A DNA stretch of 64,000 nt from Oceanicola sp. (lineage in GTDB: Bacteria; Pseudomonadota; Alphaproteobacteria; Rhodobacterales; Rhodobacteraceae). The first letter of the stretch is position 1. Each line of letters opens with the position of its first letter. The notes beneath the pieces were generated by a model. That model was given only the letters and a program-made list of their open reading frames with translations. It ran no database searches and was not told the origin of the DNA. Below, in pieces: positions 16,379 through 25,778 of this stretch. The stretch is taken from contig CP051231.1 of NCBI GenBank assembly GCA_017792405.1, positions 1,094,011 to 1,158,010 of the forward strand, read 5' to 3'. A program made the position numbers and the translations under genes.

Positions 16379-18175
16379 CTATAGCGCAGCGCAGGCCTGC
16401 CGGAGCCAGTCACGCACCTCACCCTGCACCCGCGGGCTGACCCGCGCCCAGACCTCGGCGTGATAGGCGTTGAGCCAGTCGCGCTCGCCGGGCGAGAGCA
16501 TTTCGGCCACCACGAGGTGGCGGTCGATCGGCACCCATGTGAGGGTTTCGAAGGCCAGCATCTCGCGGTTGTCGGCGCCCTCCAGCGCCGGGGCGGGCTC
16601 CACCACCACGAGGTTTTCGATCCGGATGCCAAAGGCCCCCTCGCGGTAGTATCCCGGCTCGTTGGAGAGGATCATGCCCGGCTCTAGCGGGATTTCGGAG
16701 ATGCGGGAGAGCCGTGCGGGTCCTTCATGCACCGAAAGGTAGGCGCCGACGCCGTGGCCCGTGCCGTGGTCATAATCCTGCCCGGCCAGCCAGAGCGGGT
16801 AGCGGGCCACCGCCTCGATATCGCGGCCCGCGCGGCCTTTGGGCCAGCGGATGCGGCTCATCGCGATCATGCCTTGCAGCACACGGGTAAAGGCCTCTGC
16901 CGCGCCTTCGGGGGGCGGGCCGACGGTCACGGTGCGGGTGATATCGGTGGTGCCGTCGAGATACTGCCCGCCGCTATCGACCAGCAGCAGCTCGCCGGGG
17001 GAGACGGCGCGGTTAGTCTCATGGGTCACGCGGTAATGCACGATGGCGCCGTTCGGCCCGGCGCCGCTGATCGTGTCGAAGCTGATCTCGCGCAGCTCGT
17101 TGGCCTCGCGGCGGAAGCCCTCGAGCTTTTCGACCACGGAGATTTCGGTGAGCTTGCCGTTCGGCGCCTCATCGTCGAGCCATGCGAGAAATTTCACCAT
17201 CGCCACCGCGTCGCGCATGTGGGCGTCGCGCATGCCTTGCAGCTCGGCGGCGTTCTTGCGGGCCTTGGGCAGCAGGCAGGGGTCGGGGGCCTCGACCACT
17301 TCGGCCTTGCCGCGCAGCAGGGCCGCCACCGCCTCGGGGGAGCTCTCCGGGTCGATCTGCACGCGCCCGCCCAGCTCGGCCAGCGCGGCGGTGAAGCCCG
17401 TGCGCGGCAGCACGGTGACATCCGGGCCGAGGTCGAGGCCTTCGGCTTGGGTGGGGTCGCAGAAAAGTTGCACCTTTCCAGAGGCTTCCAGTATGGCATT
17501 CACGCGGGCGATCGGGTTGCGGGCGATGTCGGCGCCGCGGATGTTCAGCAACCAGCAGACCGAATCCGGCAGAGTGAGCACGCAGGCATCCACCTTGTCG
17601 CCCGCCAGTTCCGCCCCCAGCCGCCCGCGCTTGTCAGCGCTGTCCTCACCGGCGAATTGCAGCGGGTGCGCGAGGATCGGCGCGGCGGGTTCGGCGGGGC
17701 GGTCGGGCCAGATGGCATCGACAGGGTTGTCCTCCAGCGCGACCATCTCCAGCCCGTGGGGCGCGAGCTTGTCGCGCAGGCCGGCGATCTCCTTCACGGT
17801 GTGCAGCCAAGGGTCGAAGCCGATGCGCGCGCCCTTGGGGGCCTCCGAGATCAGCCAGTCCGACAGCCGGGTTTCGGGCCAGGGGACGGGGGTGAAATGC
17901 GCCAGATCCACCTGTGCCTTCACCTGCACCCGGTAGCGCCCGTCGATGAAGACGCCTGCGAGATCGGGGAGCACCACGGCAAAGCCCGCCGAGCCGGTGA
18001 AGCCGGTGAGCCATGCGAGGCGGTCATCGCAGGGGGCGACATATTCGCCCTGATGCCGGTCGGCGCGGGGCACGAGCACGCCGGTAAGGCCGAGGCGCTC
18101 GATCTCGGCGCGCAGGGCAGCAAGCCGGGGCGGGCCATCGGCGGGGTTGGTAGGGGCGTCGAAGGTTTGAAACAT
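16379..18175 (-). CDS. pepP: Xaa-Pro aminopeptidase (aminopeptidase P, M24B)
   Basis: This cytoplasmic metallopeptidase removes the residue before a proline. The 598 residues have two N-terminal creatinase-like domains and a C-terminal pita-bread domain. Metal ligands are visible in [18 protein letters not shown] (two Asp), [16 protein letters not shown] (His) and in [18 protein letters not shown] (two Glu). The long form matches the two-N-domain type of eukaryotes and alphaproteobacteria. The start is ATG 18175, with AAGGAG upstream; a more distant in-frame ATG lies inside the 139-bp repeat and is rejected. The symbol is by family. Confidence 0.9.
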   Translation of the reverse strand: MFQTFDAPTNPADGPPRLAALRAEIERLGLTGVLVPRADRHQGEYVAPCDDRLAWLTGFTGSAGFAVVLPDLAGVFIDGRYRVQVKAQVDLAHFTPVPWPETRLSDWLISEAPKGARIGFDPWLHTVKEIAGLRDKLAPHGLEMVALEDNPVDAIWPDRPAEPAAPILAHPLQFAGEDSADKRGRLGAELAGDKVDACVLTLPDSVCWLLNIRGADIARNPIARVNAILEASGKVQLFCDPTQAEGLDLGPDVTVLPRTGFTAALAELGGRVQIDPESSPEAVAALLRGKAEVVEAPDPCLLPKARKNAAELQGMRDAHMRDAVAMVKFLAWLDDEAPNGKLTEISVVEKLEGFRREANELREISFDTISGAGPNGAIVHYRVTHETNRAVSPGELLLVDSGGQYLDGTTDITRTVTVGPPPEGAAEAFTRVLQGMIAMSRIRWPKGRAGRDIEAVARYPLWLAGQDYDHGTGHGVGAYLSVHEGPARLSRISEIPLEPGMILSNEPGYYREGAFGIRIENLVVVEPAPALEGADNREMLAFETLTWVPIDRHLVVAEMLSPGERDWLNAYHAEVWARVSPRVQGEVRDWLRQACAAL

Positions 18176-18242
18176 GGGGGGTCTCCTTGGCGCGGAGAGT
18201 GCATCGGGGCGGCGGGAATGGCCAGAGGCTGGGCGAACCAAA

Positions 18243-18381
18243 GCCGTGCGGCGCCGTCCCGCGGGGTGGCGCATGCAAGGTATGTTCGGGGCACTTTATG
18301 GTGCGGTGGTCATCAGGCCTCGAAGGGGGGCGATCCCCTGGACGAAGCGCCGCCCCGGGGGGCGGGACGGCGCTGCACGGC
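18243..18381 (+). repeat. 139-bp structured dispersed element, copy 2
   Basis: The ends 18243-18262 and 18362-18381 are inverted repeats with one mismatch in 20. The element has the same length as copy 1 (1002-1140). Within the stem an A-T pair of copy 1 is a T-A pair here, so pairing is kept by a compensatory change. It ends 67 bp before the aminopeptidase P start and has the same orientation toward its downstream gene as copy 1 has toward murB. Confidence 0.75.
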
Positions 18382-18413
18382 GCCTGCGGCTTGATTCCGT
18401 GCAGGGGCTTCGC

Positions 18414-20288
18414 TCAGCTTGCCTTCTTCATCCCCATCACCCGGGCGCGGGCACGTGGGTCGCTGTCGAAGAGGCTGGCAAGCTGTTCGGTCATCGCTCC
18501 GGCAAGTTGCTCAACATCAGTGATCGTCACCGCGCGGTCGTAGTAGCGGGTCACGTCATGGCCGATGCCGATGGCCAAAAGCTCCACCGCACGGCGCTTC
18601 TCGATCATGGCAATCACGTCGCGCAGGTGCTTTTCGAGGTAGTTGGCCGGGTTCACCGACAAGGTCGAATCGTCCACCGGGGCGCCATCCGAAATCACCA
18701 TGAGGATCTTGCGCACCTCGCGGCGGCCGACCATGCGGCGGTGCGCCCATTCGAGCGCCTCGCCGTCGATGTTCTCTTTCAGCAGGCCCTCTTTCATCAT
18801 CAGGCCGAGGTTGGCGCGGGCGCGGCGCCACGGGGCGTCGGCGCTCTTGTAGATGATGTGGCGCAGGTCGTTCAGCCGGCCCGGGGTTTGCGGGCGGCCT
18901 TCGGCGAGCCACTTTTCGCGGGCCTGCCCGCCTTTCCACGCGCGGGTGGTGAAGCCGAGGATCTCGACCTTCACCTGGCAGCGCTCCAGCGTGCGGGCCA
19001 GCACATCGGCGCAGATCGCGGCAATGCTGATCGGGCGGCCCCGCATGGAGCCGGAGTTGTCGAGGAGGAGCGTGACGACCGTGTCGCGGAACTCGGTGTC
19101 CTTCTCGACCTTGAAGCTGAGCGGCGTCGTCGGGTTGGCGACGACGCGGGCGAGGCGGCCTGCGTCGAGGATGCCCTCTTCGCGGTCGAACTCCCAGGAG
19201 CGGTTCTGTTGGGCCTGCAACCGGCGCTGGAGCTTGTTGGCGAGGCGAGACACCGCGCCCTTCAGCGGTTCGAGCTGCTGGTCGAGATAGTCGCGCAGGC
19301 GCTCCAACTCGGCGGGCTGGGCCAACTCCTCGGCGGGGATCTCTTCGTCGAAGGTGCCATCGTAGATGGTGTAATTCGGGTCGGCCTCGGAGGCGGGGGC
19401 AGGGGGCGGCGGCTCCAGCGGGGCCTCGCCCTCGGGCATCTCGGCCTCTTCGCCCTCTTCGGTCTCGGCCATGTCGTCCATCGAGACGGTGGCCTCGGAG
19501 GGATCGTCGGTCTGCTCTTGGTCCTGCTCGGGGCTGGCGTCGGATTCCTCGTTCTCCTGGCTGTCGTCCTGGCCGTCGCTCTCGGCTTCTTCCTCGTCCT
19601 GCTCGGCCTCGTCGCCCTCGGCCTCGTCATCTTCCATGTCCGGGTCGTCGCCCAGTTGGTCGCCGTAGCCGAGATCCTCGATCACCTGACGGGCGAAGCG
19701 GGCAAAGGCCTGCTGGTCGGCGAGCACGTCGTTCATGCCATCGAGCGTGCCGGCGGCGGAGCCCTCAAGGTGGTCGCGCCAGAGGTCGAGCACGTTCTGC
19801 GCGCCGGCGGGCAACTCGCGCCCCGTCGCCAGTTGGCGTACGAGATAGCCAGCCGCCTCGGCCAGCGGGGCCTCGGACATCTCGGTGAGGTTGCCATAGC
19901 CACGGCGCTCGGCCTCTGCGCCGATCTTGGCGTCGATATTCTTGGCGGTGCCGGGCATGACGCGGGCGCCCACCGCCTCGCAGCGGGCGGTTTCCATCGC
20001 GGCGTAGATATCGCGGGCAAGCTGGCCTTGCGGCGCGTAGCGCGAGGCCACGGCCTCGTCGTGATACTTGTGGCGCAGCGCAAGCGCATCGGCGGTGCCG
20101 CGGGCCAGCAGCACCTCCTCGGCGCTCATCCGGCGGGAGACCTGCGGCAGGCGCAGCCCGTCGCCGGTGGCACCGGGCGGGTCGACCGAATAGGTGACGC
20201 CGAGCTCGGGGTCATCGGCCATGACCTTGGTGGCCTCTGCGAGGGCCTTCTTGAACGGGTCTGCCGGGTTGTCGGATTTCTGAGCCAT
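18414..20288 (-). CDS. cobT: Cobaltochelatase subunit CobT
   Basis: CobT forms the AAA+/VWA chaperone of the aerobic cobaltochelatase with CobS, which drives CobN in inserting cobalt into hydrogenobyrinate a,c-diamide. The 624 residues comprise an alpha-helical N-terminal domain, a very acidic Asp/Glu/Gln segment (about 215-290), and a C-terminal VWA domain with the MIDAS motif DNSGS (410-414). The ATG at 20288 ([13 protein letters not shown]) is chosen; upstream codons in frame overlap the divergent promoter. cobS lies about 2 kb away on the same strand; cobN is not in the window. Confidence 0.95.
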   Translation of the reverse strand: MAQKSDNPADPFKKALAEATKVMADDPELGVTYSVDPPGATGDGLRLPQVSRRMSAEEVLLARGTADALALRHKYHDEAVASRYAPQGQLARDIYAAMETARCEAVGARVMPGTAKNIDAKIGAEAERRGYGNLTEMSEAPLAEAAGYLVRQLATGRELPAGAQNVLDLWRDHLEGSAAGTLDGMNDVLADQQAFARFARQVIEDLGYGDQLGDDPDMEDDEAEGDEAEQDEEEAESDGQDDSQENEESDASPEQDQEQTDDPSEATVSMDDMAETEEGEEAEMPEGEAPLEPPPPAPASEADPNYTIYDGTFDEEIPAEELAQPAELERLRDYLDQQLEPLKGAVSRLANKLQRRLQAQQNRSWEFDREEGILDAGRLARVVANPTTPLSFKVEKDTEFRDTVVTLLLDNSGSMRGRPISIAAICADVLARTLERCQVKVEILGFTTRAWKGGQAREKWLAEGRPQTPGRLNDLRHIIYKSADAPWRRARANLGLMMKEGLLKENIDGEALEWAHRRMVGRREVRKILMVISDGAPVDDSTLSVNPANYLEKHLRDVIAMIEKRRAVELLAIGIGHDVTRYYDRAVTITDVEQLAGAMTEQLASLFDSDPRARARVMGMKKAS

Positions 20289-20376
20289 GGCTCCGGGTAA
20301 AGCACCGGCGCGGGCCATGCGCAAGGCCCGCGCGAGGCAGAGGTGGCCAGTGTGCGCCTGCGCGCAGAACCTTTCA

Positions 20377-20406
20377 TTGAACGGAGCGTTATGGAGCAAA
20401 CATATA
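20377..20406 (+). promoter_or_regulatory. Sigma-70-like promoter candidate for the FMN reductase gene
   Basis: TTGAAC at 20377-20382 and CATATA at 20401-20406 are 18 bp apart, ending 27 bp before the ATG at 20434. This is a fair match to the housekeeping consensus in an otherwise GC-rich spacer between divergent genes. Confidence 0.4.
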
Positions 20407-20433
20407 GGCTCAAGACAACCCACGGAGACACCC

Positions 20434-21018
20434 ATGACCACGCCCAAGATTGCCATCATCATCGGATCCACCCGCGACAGCCGCTTTGGCGAGAAACCCG
20501 CCAAGTGGCTCCTTGAGCGCGCGCAAAAGCGCGACGACTTCGAGGTGGAGCTGGTGGACCTTGCCGACTTCGACCTGCCGTTCTTCAACGAGAAGGCCTC
20601 CAACGCATGGATGCCGTCCGAAGACCCCAAAGCGGTGGCCTGGCAGGAGAAGATCGCCGAGTTCGACGGCTACATTTTTGTCACCGCCGAATACAACCAC
20701 TCGATCACCGGCGCGCTGAAGAACGCGCTCGACCAGGCCTACAAGGAGTGGGTCCACAAGCCGATGGGCGCCCTCGGCTACGGCGGCGTGGGCGCGGCCC
20801 GCGCGGTGGAGCACCTGCGGGCCATCGGCGTGGAGCTTCAGATGGTGCCGGTCCGCAATGCGGTGCACATCGCAGCGGGCAGCTTCATGAAGGTGCACCC
20901 GATGGGCGAGAACGCCGAGATCAGCACCATCGAGGACGCCATCGGCGGCTCGGCGGATGCGCTGTTTGACGACATGGCCTGGTGGGCCAATGCGACCAAG
21001 GCCGCCCGCGAGGCGTGA
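20434..21018 (+). CDS. NADPH-dependent FMN reductase family protein
   Basis: This encodes 194 residues with the flavodoxin-like fold of the FMN_red family. The flavin-phosphate loop is GSTRDSRFG near the N-terminus and the family motif [17 protein letters not shown] is complete. Such enzymes reduce flavins, quinones or azo compounds with NAD(P)H in the cytoplasm; the physiological substrate cannot be told. It is divergent from cobT and ends in a strong terminator. GGAGA upstream supports the start. Confidence 0.9.
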   Translation: MTTPKIAIIIGSTRDSRFGEKPAKWLLERAQKRDDFEVELVDLADFDLPFFNEKASNAWMPSEDPKAVAWQEKIAEFDGYIFVTAEYNHSITGALKNALDQAYKEWVHKPMGALGYGGVGAARAVEHLRAIGVELQMVPVRNAVHIAAGSFMKVHPMGENAEISTIEDAIGGSADALFDDMAWWANATKAAREA

Positions 21019-21064
21019 GCTGGGCGGATGGATTGAGTGTTTTCAGCAAGAAAACGCGACAGGC

Positions 21065-21088
21065 GGGGCTCTTCGGAGCCCCGTTTTG
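21065..21088. terminator. Bidirectional terminator with TTCG tetraloop
   Basis: A perfect 7-bp stem (21065-21071 with 21076-21082) closes a TTCG loop and is followed by GTTTTGG. It lies between the FMN reductase gene and the convergent exported-protein gene whose stop is at 21091. Confidence 0.75.
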
Positions 21089-21090
21089 GT

Positions 21091-21474
21091 TTAGTGGAAG
21101 CCCCATTTGGCGGGCAGGGCAAGGCCGATGGCCTGACAGGTCTGCTCCTGCTCGGCCACGAGGCGGGCAGCGCCGCTGATCTGGGCGGCGTCCTTCAGCA
21201 TCTGCCGGGCGCGGGTTTGGGACGTTTGGGCGACATAGTCGAGATCGGTGGAAAGCTCAGGCGCAAGATCCTTGGCGGCGGCGAGGTAGAGGTTGCCGAG
21301 GTCGGTGGCCATAGGATCGCTCTTATCGGCCTGATGGGCCGCGACGCCCCGCCAGTAACCGGCGCAGTCGGCGGCGAGAAAGGGCAGATCCTCATGTTCC
21401 GAGAGGTCGTGCGCCGCGACCGGCGCGGCGAGGAGCAGGAGGGTGAGAGCGCAGCGGTGCAGCATGGGGCGCAT
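21091..21474 (-). CDS. Small exported protein of unknown function
   Basis: This encodes 127 residues with a signal peptide (cleavage near VAA-HD) and a helical mature part with two cysteines (ADCAGYWRG and EQTCQAIG), likely disulfide-bonded in the periplasm. It is the most distal of three small exported genes between cobS and cobT on the same strand. A 15-bp gap to the next gene suggests an operon. No family was recognised. Confidence 0.65.
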   Translation of the reverse strand: MRPMLHRCALTLLLLAAPVAAHDLSEHEDLPFLAADCAGYWRGVAAHQADKSDPMATDLGNLYLAAAKDLAPELSTDLDYVAQTSQTRARQMLKDAAQISGAARLVAEQEQTCQAIGLALPAKWGFH

Positions 21475-21489
21475 CAGGCCCCGGCGGGC

Positions 21490-21864
21490 TCAGCCCGTCA
21501 AGAGCGCGGCGCAGCTTGCGATCTGGGCTTCGGCGCGGGTGGCGGCCCAATGGGCATCTGCGCTGTCATCGTTGAAGGTGGCGCGGGTGAGCAGCACCCG
21601 CTGGGCATGTTTGGCCTCGATCCGGCGGGCCAGCACCTCGCGCCCGGCCGAAGGGGGCATGACCGCCTCCAGCAGCGAGATCATCGCGGCGCGGCGGCGG
21701 GTGGTTTGCTCAAGCTCGGGGTGGGGAAGAAGCCACTGGTGCTCCATCAGCGCCGAGAAGCGCCCAGTGCAGGTGGCGAAGGTCATCTCAAGCGGCTCGG
21801 CCTGCGCCGGTGCTGCGAAAATTGCCAGAAGCCCTGTAAGGGCGATTGTTTTTATTCTGCCCAT
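21490..21864 (-). CDS. Small exported protein of unknown function
   Basis: This encodes 124 residues: a signal peptide ending near APAQA-EP, then a helical mature domain with cysteines in FATCTGRFSAL and IASCAALL. Size and the placement of one cysteine near each end recall the neighbouring 21091-21474 product, but overall similarity is slight. Codon use matches its neighbours. No function can be assigned. Confidence 0.65.
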   Translation of the reverse strand: MGRIKTIALTGLLAIFAAPAQAEPLEMTFATCTGRFSALMEHQWLLPHPELEQTTRRRAAMISLLEAVMPPSAGREVLARRIEAKHAQRVLLTRATFNDDSADAHWAATRAEAQIASCAALLTG

Positions 21865-22006
21865 GTAATGACCTTTGCGCCTTTCAGTGCGCCTGTCAAA
21901 TGGGCAGTTTGAAAACTTTTACGCGACCGCACAGGCCCTGCCCTTGGGGGCAGACTGGCTGAATAAGGTTAATGCGGCGTGTCGAAGACGGGCTTCAGCC
22001 CAAGTT

Positions 22007-22279
22007 TCAAACGTCGTCGACGCAGTCTTCGAGCCGAGAGGGCAGGCGGCCCACTTGCGGCGCGAGCTTTGCGGCGGAGTCGCCGAGCGCATCGAGGCCG
22101 CGCAGGGCCTTGTGCATCAGGTCGAGGTCGGCTTCGAGCCGGGCGCGGCGCGGGCCTTCGGCAGAGGCAATGGCGGCCTCGGTCAGGGAGATGCAGGCAG
22201 TCACCACCGCCTGCGGGGTCGGCACCTGTGCCAGCGCGGGCGCGGTGCTCAGCAAGAGAGCGAGGGCGGCGGCCCTCAT
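22007..22279 (-). CDS. Small exported protein coupled to cobS
   Basis: This encodes 90 residues: a signal peptide ending near ALAQ, then a helical segment with cysteines in VVTACISL and EDCVDD. Its ATG overlaps the cobS stop by 4 bases (22276-22279), so translation is coupled to cobS. That linkage is the only functional hint; whether it takes part in cobalamin synthesis is unknown. Confidence 0.65.
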   Translation of the reverse strand: MRAAALALLLSTAPALAQVPTPQAVVTACISLTEAAIASAEGPRRARLEADLDLMHKALRGLDALGDSAAKLAPQVGRLPSRLEDCVDDV

Positions 22280-23247
22280 ACCGCCATCGAAACGGCGCTC
22301 TCCGGCAGTTCCTCGTCAAAGCAACGCTGGTAGAACTCGGCCACCGTCTGGCGCTCCAGCTCGTCGCACTTGTTGAGGAAGGTCAGCCGGAAGGCATAGC
22401 CGATGTTGCGGAAGATCTCGGCGTTCTGCGCCCAGTTGATCACCGTCCGCGGGCTCATCACCGTGGAGAGATCGCCGTTCATGAAGGCCGTCCGCGTCAG
22501 GTCAGCGACCGTCACCATCTGGCTGATCTGCTTGCGGCCCTTCTCGGTGTTGTAATGCGGCGACTTGGCCAGCACGATCGCGGCCTCGGCATCATGGCGC
22601 AGGTAGTTCAGCGTGGCGACGAGGTTCCAACGGTCCATCTGCGCCTGGTTGATCTGCTGGGTGCCGTGGTAGAGGCCGGTCGTGTCGCCCAGACCCACTG
22701 TGTTGGAGGTGGCGAAGAGGCGGAAATACTTGTTGGGCGTGATGATCTCGTTCTGGTCGAGCAGGGTGAGCTTGCCGTCATGCTCCAGCACCCGCTGGAT
22801 CACGAACATCACGTCGGCACGGCCCGCATCATACTCGTCGAAGACGATGGCCACCGGGTTGCGCAGCGCCCAGGGCAGGATGCCCTCGTGGAACTCGGTG
22901 ACCTGCTTGCCGTCTTTCAGCTTGATCGCATCCTTGCCGATCAGGTCGATCCGGCTGATGTGGCTGTCGAGGTTCACCCGGACGGCGGGCCAGTTGAGGC
23001 GGGCGGCGACCTGCTCGATATGGGTCGATTTGCCGGTGCCGTGGTAGCCCTGGATCATGACGCGGCGGTTGTGGCTGAAGCCGGCCAGAATGGCGAGCGT
23101 GGTGTCGGGATCAAACTTGTAGGTGCTGTCGATATCAGGCACCCGGTCGGTCGCCTCGGCGAAGCCCTTCACCACCATGTCGCTGTCGATGCCAAAGGCC
23201 TCGCGCACGGAGATTTCTTCGGTGGGTTTCATCGCCTGATCGCTCAT
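22276..23247 (-). CDS. cobS: Cobaltochelatase subunit CobS
   Basis: CobS is the AAA+ ATPase of the aerobic cobaltochelatase. The 323 residues have Walker [10 protein letters not shown] (67-75), Walker [10 protein letters not shown] and a sensor-1 region [11 protein letters not shown]. With CobT it forms the ring that powers cobalt insertion by CobN. Length and motifs match the family closely. It is upstream of three small exported genes and cobT on the same strand; no cobalamin riboswitch was recognised before it. Confidence 0.96.
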   Translation of the reverse strand: MSDQAMKPTEEISVREAFGIDSDMVVKGFAEATDRVPDIDSTYKFDPDTTLAILAGFSHNRRVMIQGYHGTGKSTHIEQVAARLNWPAVRVNLDSHISRIDLIGKDAIKLKDGKQVTEFHEGILPWALRNPVAIVFDEYDAGRADVMFVIQRVLEHDGKLTLLDQNEIITPNKYFRLFATSNTVGLGDTTGLYHGTQQINQAQMDRWNLVATLNYLRHDAEAAIVLAKSPHYNTEKGRKQISQMVTVADLTRTAFMNGDLSTVMSPRTVINWAQNAEIFRNIGYAFRLTFLNKCDELERQTVAEFYQRCFDEELPESAVSMAV

Positions 23248-23460
23248 CGCCTCTGCCTTCGCCGCTAGCGCCGCAAGGGGCGGCGCGTGATCTATCAGTG
23301 GGGTGGTGCCTTATATCTCGCGCAGGTGCAAGGGCCGGGCGCCCCGCCACAGCGCAGGCGGAAATTCACCGGTGACAGACTGTTGCGTAAACCGCCCCGT
23401 GACACGCCTTGACGCAAGGGTTAGTGTGGCCGGGATTTGCTGCCACAGGTCAGAACACAA

Positions 23461-24018
23461 ATGCCTTTTTCAGGAGTTGTTTCCCGGTCGACGTCTGTCG
23501 TTTGCCTGTTGGTATTGATCTTTGCCCTTTTGCTGCCTCGGCCCGCACGGGCAGAGTTTACCCTGATCGACAGTCTCGGCGCGTGGTTCTTCTACACCCA
23601 ACGGGGTGTGGGGGCGAGCTATGCCGCCTGTCAGGTGGTGAGTTGTGTGGATGGCACCTGCGGCTCCGGGCGCGGCGCACGCACGCAGTTCTCGCTCTAT
23701 GACGCGCGCGACGGGCGCGGTATCTTCCCCGAGTTCATCGCGCCCCGGCGGGTGCCGCCCGGCGGCGTGGCCCGGCTCAGCATCGGCGGGCAGGACTTCG
23801 TGATGAAAAACCTCTTCCCCTCGCCGCAGTTCTACCTGCAGATCGAGAAAGTGGAGGATGCCAAGGCGGTGCTCGATTATCTGGTCGCGCTGGAAAAGGC
23901 CGATGGCAACGGCAAGTTCACCGTGGTGGACCCGTATGGCTCGCGCTTCGAGTTCACCGCGCGCGGCGTGACCGGCAGCCTCGACCGGATGATCCGGCGC
24001 TGCACGGCGCGCAACTGA
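23461..24018 (+). CDS. Exported protein of unknown function
   Basis: This encodes 185 residues: a signal peptide with a long hydrophobic core ending near ARA-EF, then a beta-rich mature part. Cysteines occur in AACQVVSCVDGTCGSG and near the end (RRCTARN). The region WFFYTQRGVGASYAAC and the spaced cysteines are vaguely like IalB-type invasion proteins, but I would not assign that family. The ATG at 23461 is chosen because it begins the signal peptide. It diverges from cobS. Confidence 0.65.
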   Translation: MPFSGVVSRSTSVVCLLVLIFALLLPRPARAEFTLIDSLGAWFFYTQRGVGASYAACQVVSCVDGTCGSGRGARTQFSLYDARDGRGIFPEFIAPRRVPPGGVARLSIGGQDFVMKNLFPSPQFYLQIEKVEDAKAVLDYLVALEKADGNGKFTVVDPYGSRFEFTARGVTGSLDRMIRRCTARN

Positions 24019-24060
24019 ACGGCCGGCGCGGGCAAGCCCCGCGTCACCGGCTCTTTCGGT

Positions 24061-24690
24061 TCACTTGAAGCTGCGGCTGTCCTTGATCTGATCCCAGGCC
24101 CAGACCACCTCTGAGAGTTGCTCTTCCTGGCTGCGGTCGCCGCCGTTCATATCGGGGTGGAGCACCTTGATCAGCGACTTGTAGCACTTGCGGATCTCGG
24201 CCTTGGTCATGTTGTCCTTGGCTTCGAGAATCTCGATGGCCCGGCGCTCGGTGGGGGGCAGGCGGCGGCCACCGCCATTGCCCTTGCGGCCGGGGTTCTG
24301 GGTGGCGTTCTCGCCCAGCACCTGATGCGGATCATCCACGCCGAGCCGCGCCCAGGCCTTCTCTTCGGCCGAGCGGCGGAAGGGCTTGGTATCGCGGTTC
24401 CACACCCGGTCACTGTCGATCTGGGCTTCCATCTCTTCTTCGGTCGCGCCGTTGAAGAAGTTCCACTTCAGATTGTACTCGCGGACGTGCTCTTTGCAGA
24501 ACCAGTAGTAGTCATCCAGCGTGTCGGGATTCTTGGGGGCCCGGTATTGCGCCGGCTCGTTGCAGCCTTCGTGCTCGCAGGTGCGCTGCGAGGTCTCGAA
24601 GGCCCCAGACATGCCGCGACGCCCGCGCTGGCGCTTCTTCTTGTCCGAAGAAACGGACATATCGAAACCAAACGGATCGTCTCTGTTCAT
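24061..24690 (-). CDS. DnaJ-domain protein with an N-terminal cysteine/histidine motif
   Basis: The 209 residues start at ATG 24690 (MNRDDPFGF). The middle has CEHEGCNEP followed 20-odd residues later by FCKEHVREYN, a likely zinc site. The C-terminus is a J domain with the HPD motif (VLHPDMNGGD) preceded by KAEIRKCYKSLIK, so it should stimulate an Hsp70. This arrangement recurs in alphaproteobacterial J-domain proteins annotated as molecular chaperones. It is transcribed divergently from bolA across 91 bp. Confidence 0.85.
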   Translation of the reverse strand: MNRDDPFGFDMSVSSDKKKRQRGRRGMSGAFETSQRTCEHEGCNEPAQYRAPKNPDTLDDYYWFCKEHVREYNLKWNFFNGATEEEMEAQIDSDRVWNRDTKPFRRSAEEKAWARLGVDDPHQVLGENATQNPGRKGNGGGRRLPPTERRAIEILEAKDNMTKAEIRKCYKSLIKVLHPDMNGGDRSQEEQLSEVVWAWDQIKDSRSFK

Positions 24691-24781
24691 GCCTGCAGCC
24701 CCATGTGTTTGGCATTGCTTCTCGACTCGGACCATGAAGTTTAGTCTTTTCGCGCCGGGTGAGAAGGGGGCAGGAGAAAAA

Positions 24782-25027
24782 ATGACACTTGCATTGGAAA
24801 TAGAAACGCGCCTGCGGGAGGCCTTTGCGCCAGCAAGCCTAGAGGTGCTTGACGAAAGCGAGGCCCACCGCGGCCACGGCGGATATTCGCCGGACGGCTC
24901 GCACTTCAGGGTGCGCATGGTGGCCGAGGCGCTGGAGGGCAAGAGCCGGGTCGCCAAGCACCGCGCGGTGAACGCGGCGGTGGCAGACCTGTTCCCGCGC
25001 ATCCACGCGCTGGCGATCGAGGTTTAG
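24782..25027 (+). CDS. BolA family protein
   Basis: This encodes 81 residues with the BolA/KH-like fold: helix LEIETRLREAF, the ESEAHRGHGG loop containing the conserved histidines, a FRVRMV strand and the KSRVAKHRAVNAAV helix. BolA proteins bind monothiol glutaredoxins through a shared iron-sulfur cluster and affect iron homeostasis or transcription. It is divergent from the J-domain gene, a common pairing in alphaproteobacteria. Confidence 0.93.
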   Translation: MTLALEIETRLREAFAPASLEVLDESEAHRGHGGYSPDGSHFRVRMVAEALEGKSRVAKHRAVNAAVADLFPRIHALAIEV

Positions 25028-25118
25028 GGCGAGACTGGCCTCGCCTTCGGGCCAAGCTTGCCAGCGGCGCGTTGCGATCGTATTCTCTTGTCATACGCAA
25101 GATGCGAGGTGCAGCCCC

Positions 25119-25400
25119 ATGGCCACGGCCCCCTATACCATCCGGCTCGATGACAGCCTGAAACGCGCGCTCGAAACCGAGGCCGCGCTGGAGGATCGTC
25201 CGCCTGCCCAGCTTGCGGTGCAGGCCATTCGCGCGATGATCGAGGCGCGGCAAGCCAAGCGGACCGCGATCGAGGCTGCGCTGGCCGAGGCGGAAGCGGG
25301 CCGGTTCATCTCGCAGGATGCCATGATGGCCTGGGTCGACAGTTGGGATACTGGCGACGAGTCACCGCCGCCCGGAGCCGATATTCTGCCTGACGCATGA
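25119..25400 (+). CDS. Ribbon-helix-helix antitoxin, CopG/ParD type
   Basis: This encodes 93 residues. The N-terminal strand YTIRLDDSLKRALETEA is a ribbon-helix-helix DNA-binding segment, and the C-terminal AERGRFIS-like part (AEAGRFISQDAMMAWVDSW) is the toxin-binding region seen in ParD-like antitoxins. It overlaps the toxin gene by 4 bases. Such antitoxins repress their own operon with the toxin; no operator was identified. Confidence 0.85.
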   Translation: MATAPYTIRLDDSLKRALETEAALEDRPPAQLAVQAIRAMIEARQAKRTAIEAALAEAEAGRFISQDAMMAWVDSWDTGDESPPPGADILPDA

Positions 25401-25678
25401 GCGTCGTCTTTCTCGAAAGCGCGGGGCAAGACATGGTCTGGTTCCGGCGCTACTATCGGGCGGTCTTTCCGGAGGGGAGCACACGGGCCGGGGCGCATTT
25501 CAAGGCTGCCATCGCGACCCTTGAGGCGAACCCCTACGCCGGGCGGCGCAGCGATGGCTTTGCCGAGGTGCGCGAACTGCCGATCCCCCGAACGCCCTTT
25601 GTGCTGATCTACCGCGTCACGCCGGAGCGCATCGAGGTGCTGCGCCTGTGGGACACCCGGCAGGGCGGGAACTATTGA
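25397..25678 (+). CDS. RelE/ParE family toxin
   Basis: This encodes 93 residues of the RelE/ParE fold: FLESAGQDMVWFRRYY near the N-terminus, a middle helix ahead of NPYAGRRSDG, then strands PFVLIYRVTPERIEVLRLWDTRQ. The C-terminal IYRV...RIEVLRLWD pattern is typical. It is translationally coupled to the antitoxin. Whether it cuts mRNA or blocks gyrase cannot be decided from the sequence. Confidence 0.85.
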   Translation: MSVVFLESAGQDMVWFRRYYRAVFPEGSTRAGAHFKAAIATLEANPYAGRRSDGFAEVRELPIPRTPFVLIYRVTPERIEVLRLWDTRQGGNY

Positions 25679-25729
25679 AGCCGGGCTATGGGCGCGATGC
25701 CGATCTCGCTCAACCGCCTCCCCAAAATG

Positions 25730-25756
25730 AAAAACCCGCCCCAACCGGGACGGGCC
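25730..25756 (-). terminator. Terminator for the DUF4177 gene
   Basis: On the minus strand an imperfect GC stem (CCCGTCCC...GGGGCGGG) runs into TTTTT, about 22 bp beyond the stop of the gene at 25779. It probably also blocks read-through from the toxin gene. Confidence 0.6.
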
Positions 25757-25778
25757 TGACCTTGACTGTAGGCGCGCC

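Noticed and set aside
23248..23460. Possible cobalamin riboswitch before cobS or the divergent exported gene.
   Set aside because: I could not find the conserved B12-box pattern by eye; not supportable without a covariance-model search.
23997..24012. A 15-bp match to the end of the 139-bp element (CGGCGCTGCACGGCG) near the stop of the exported protein gene.
   Set aside because: It lacks the rest of the element and falls in codons of a normal frame; chance in GC-rich sequence is likely.
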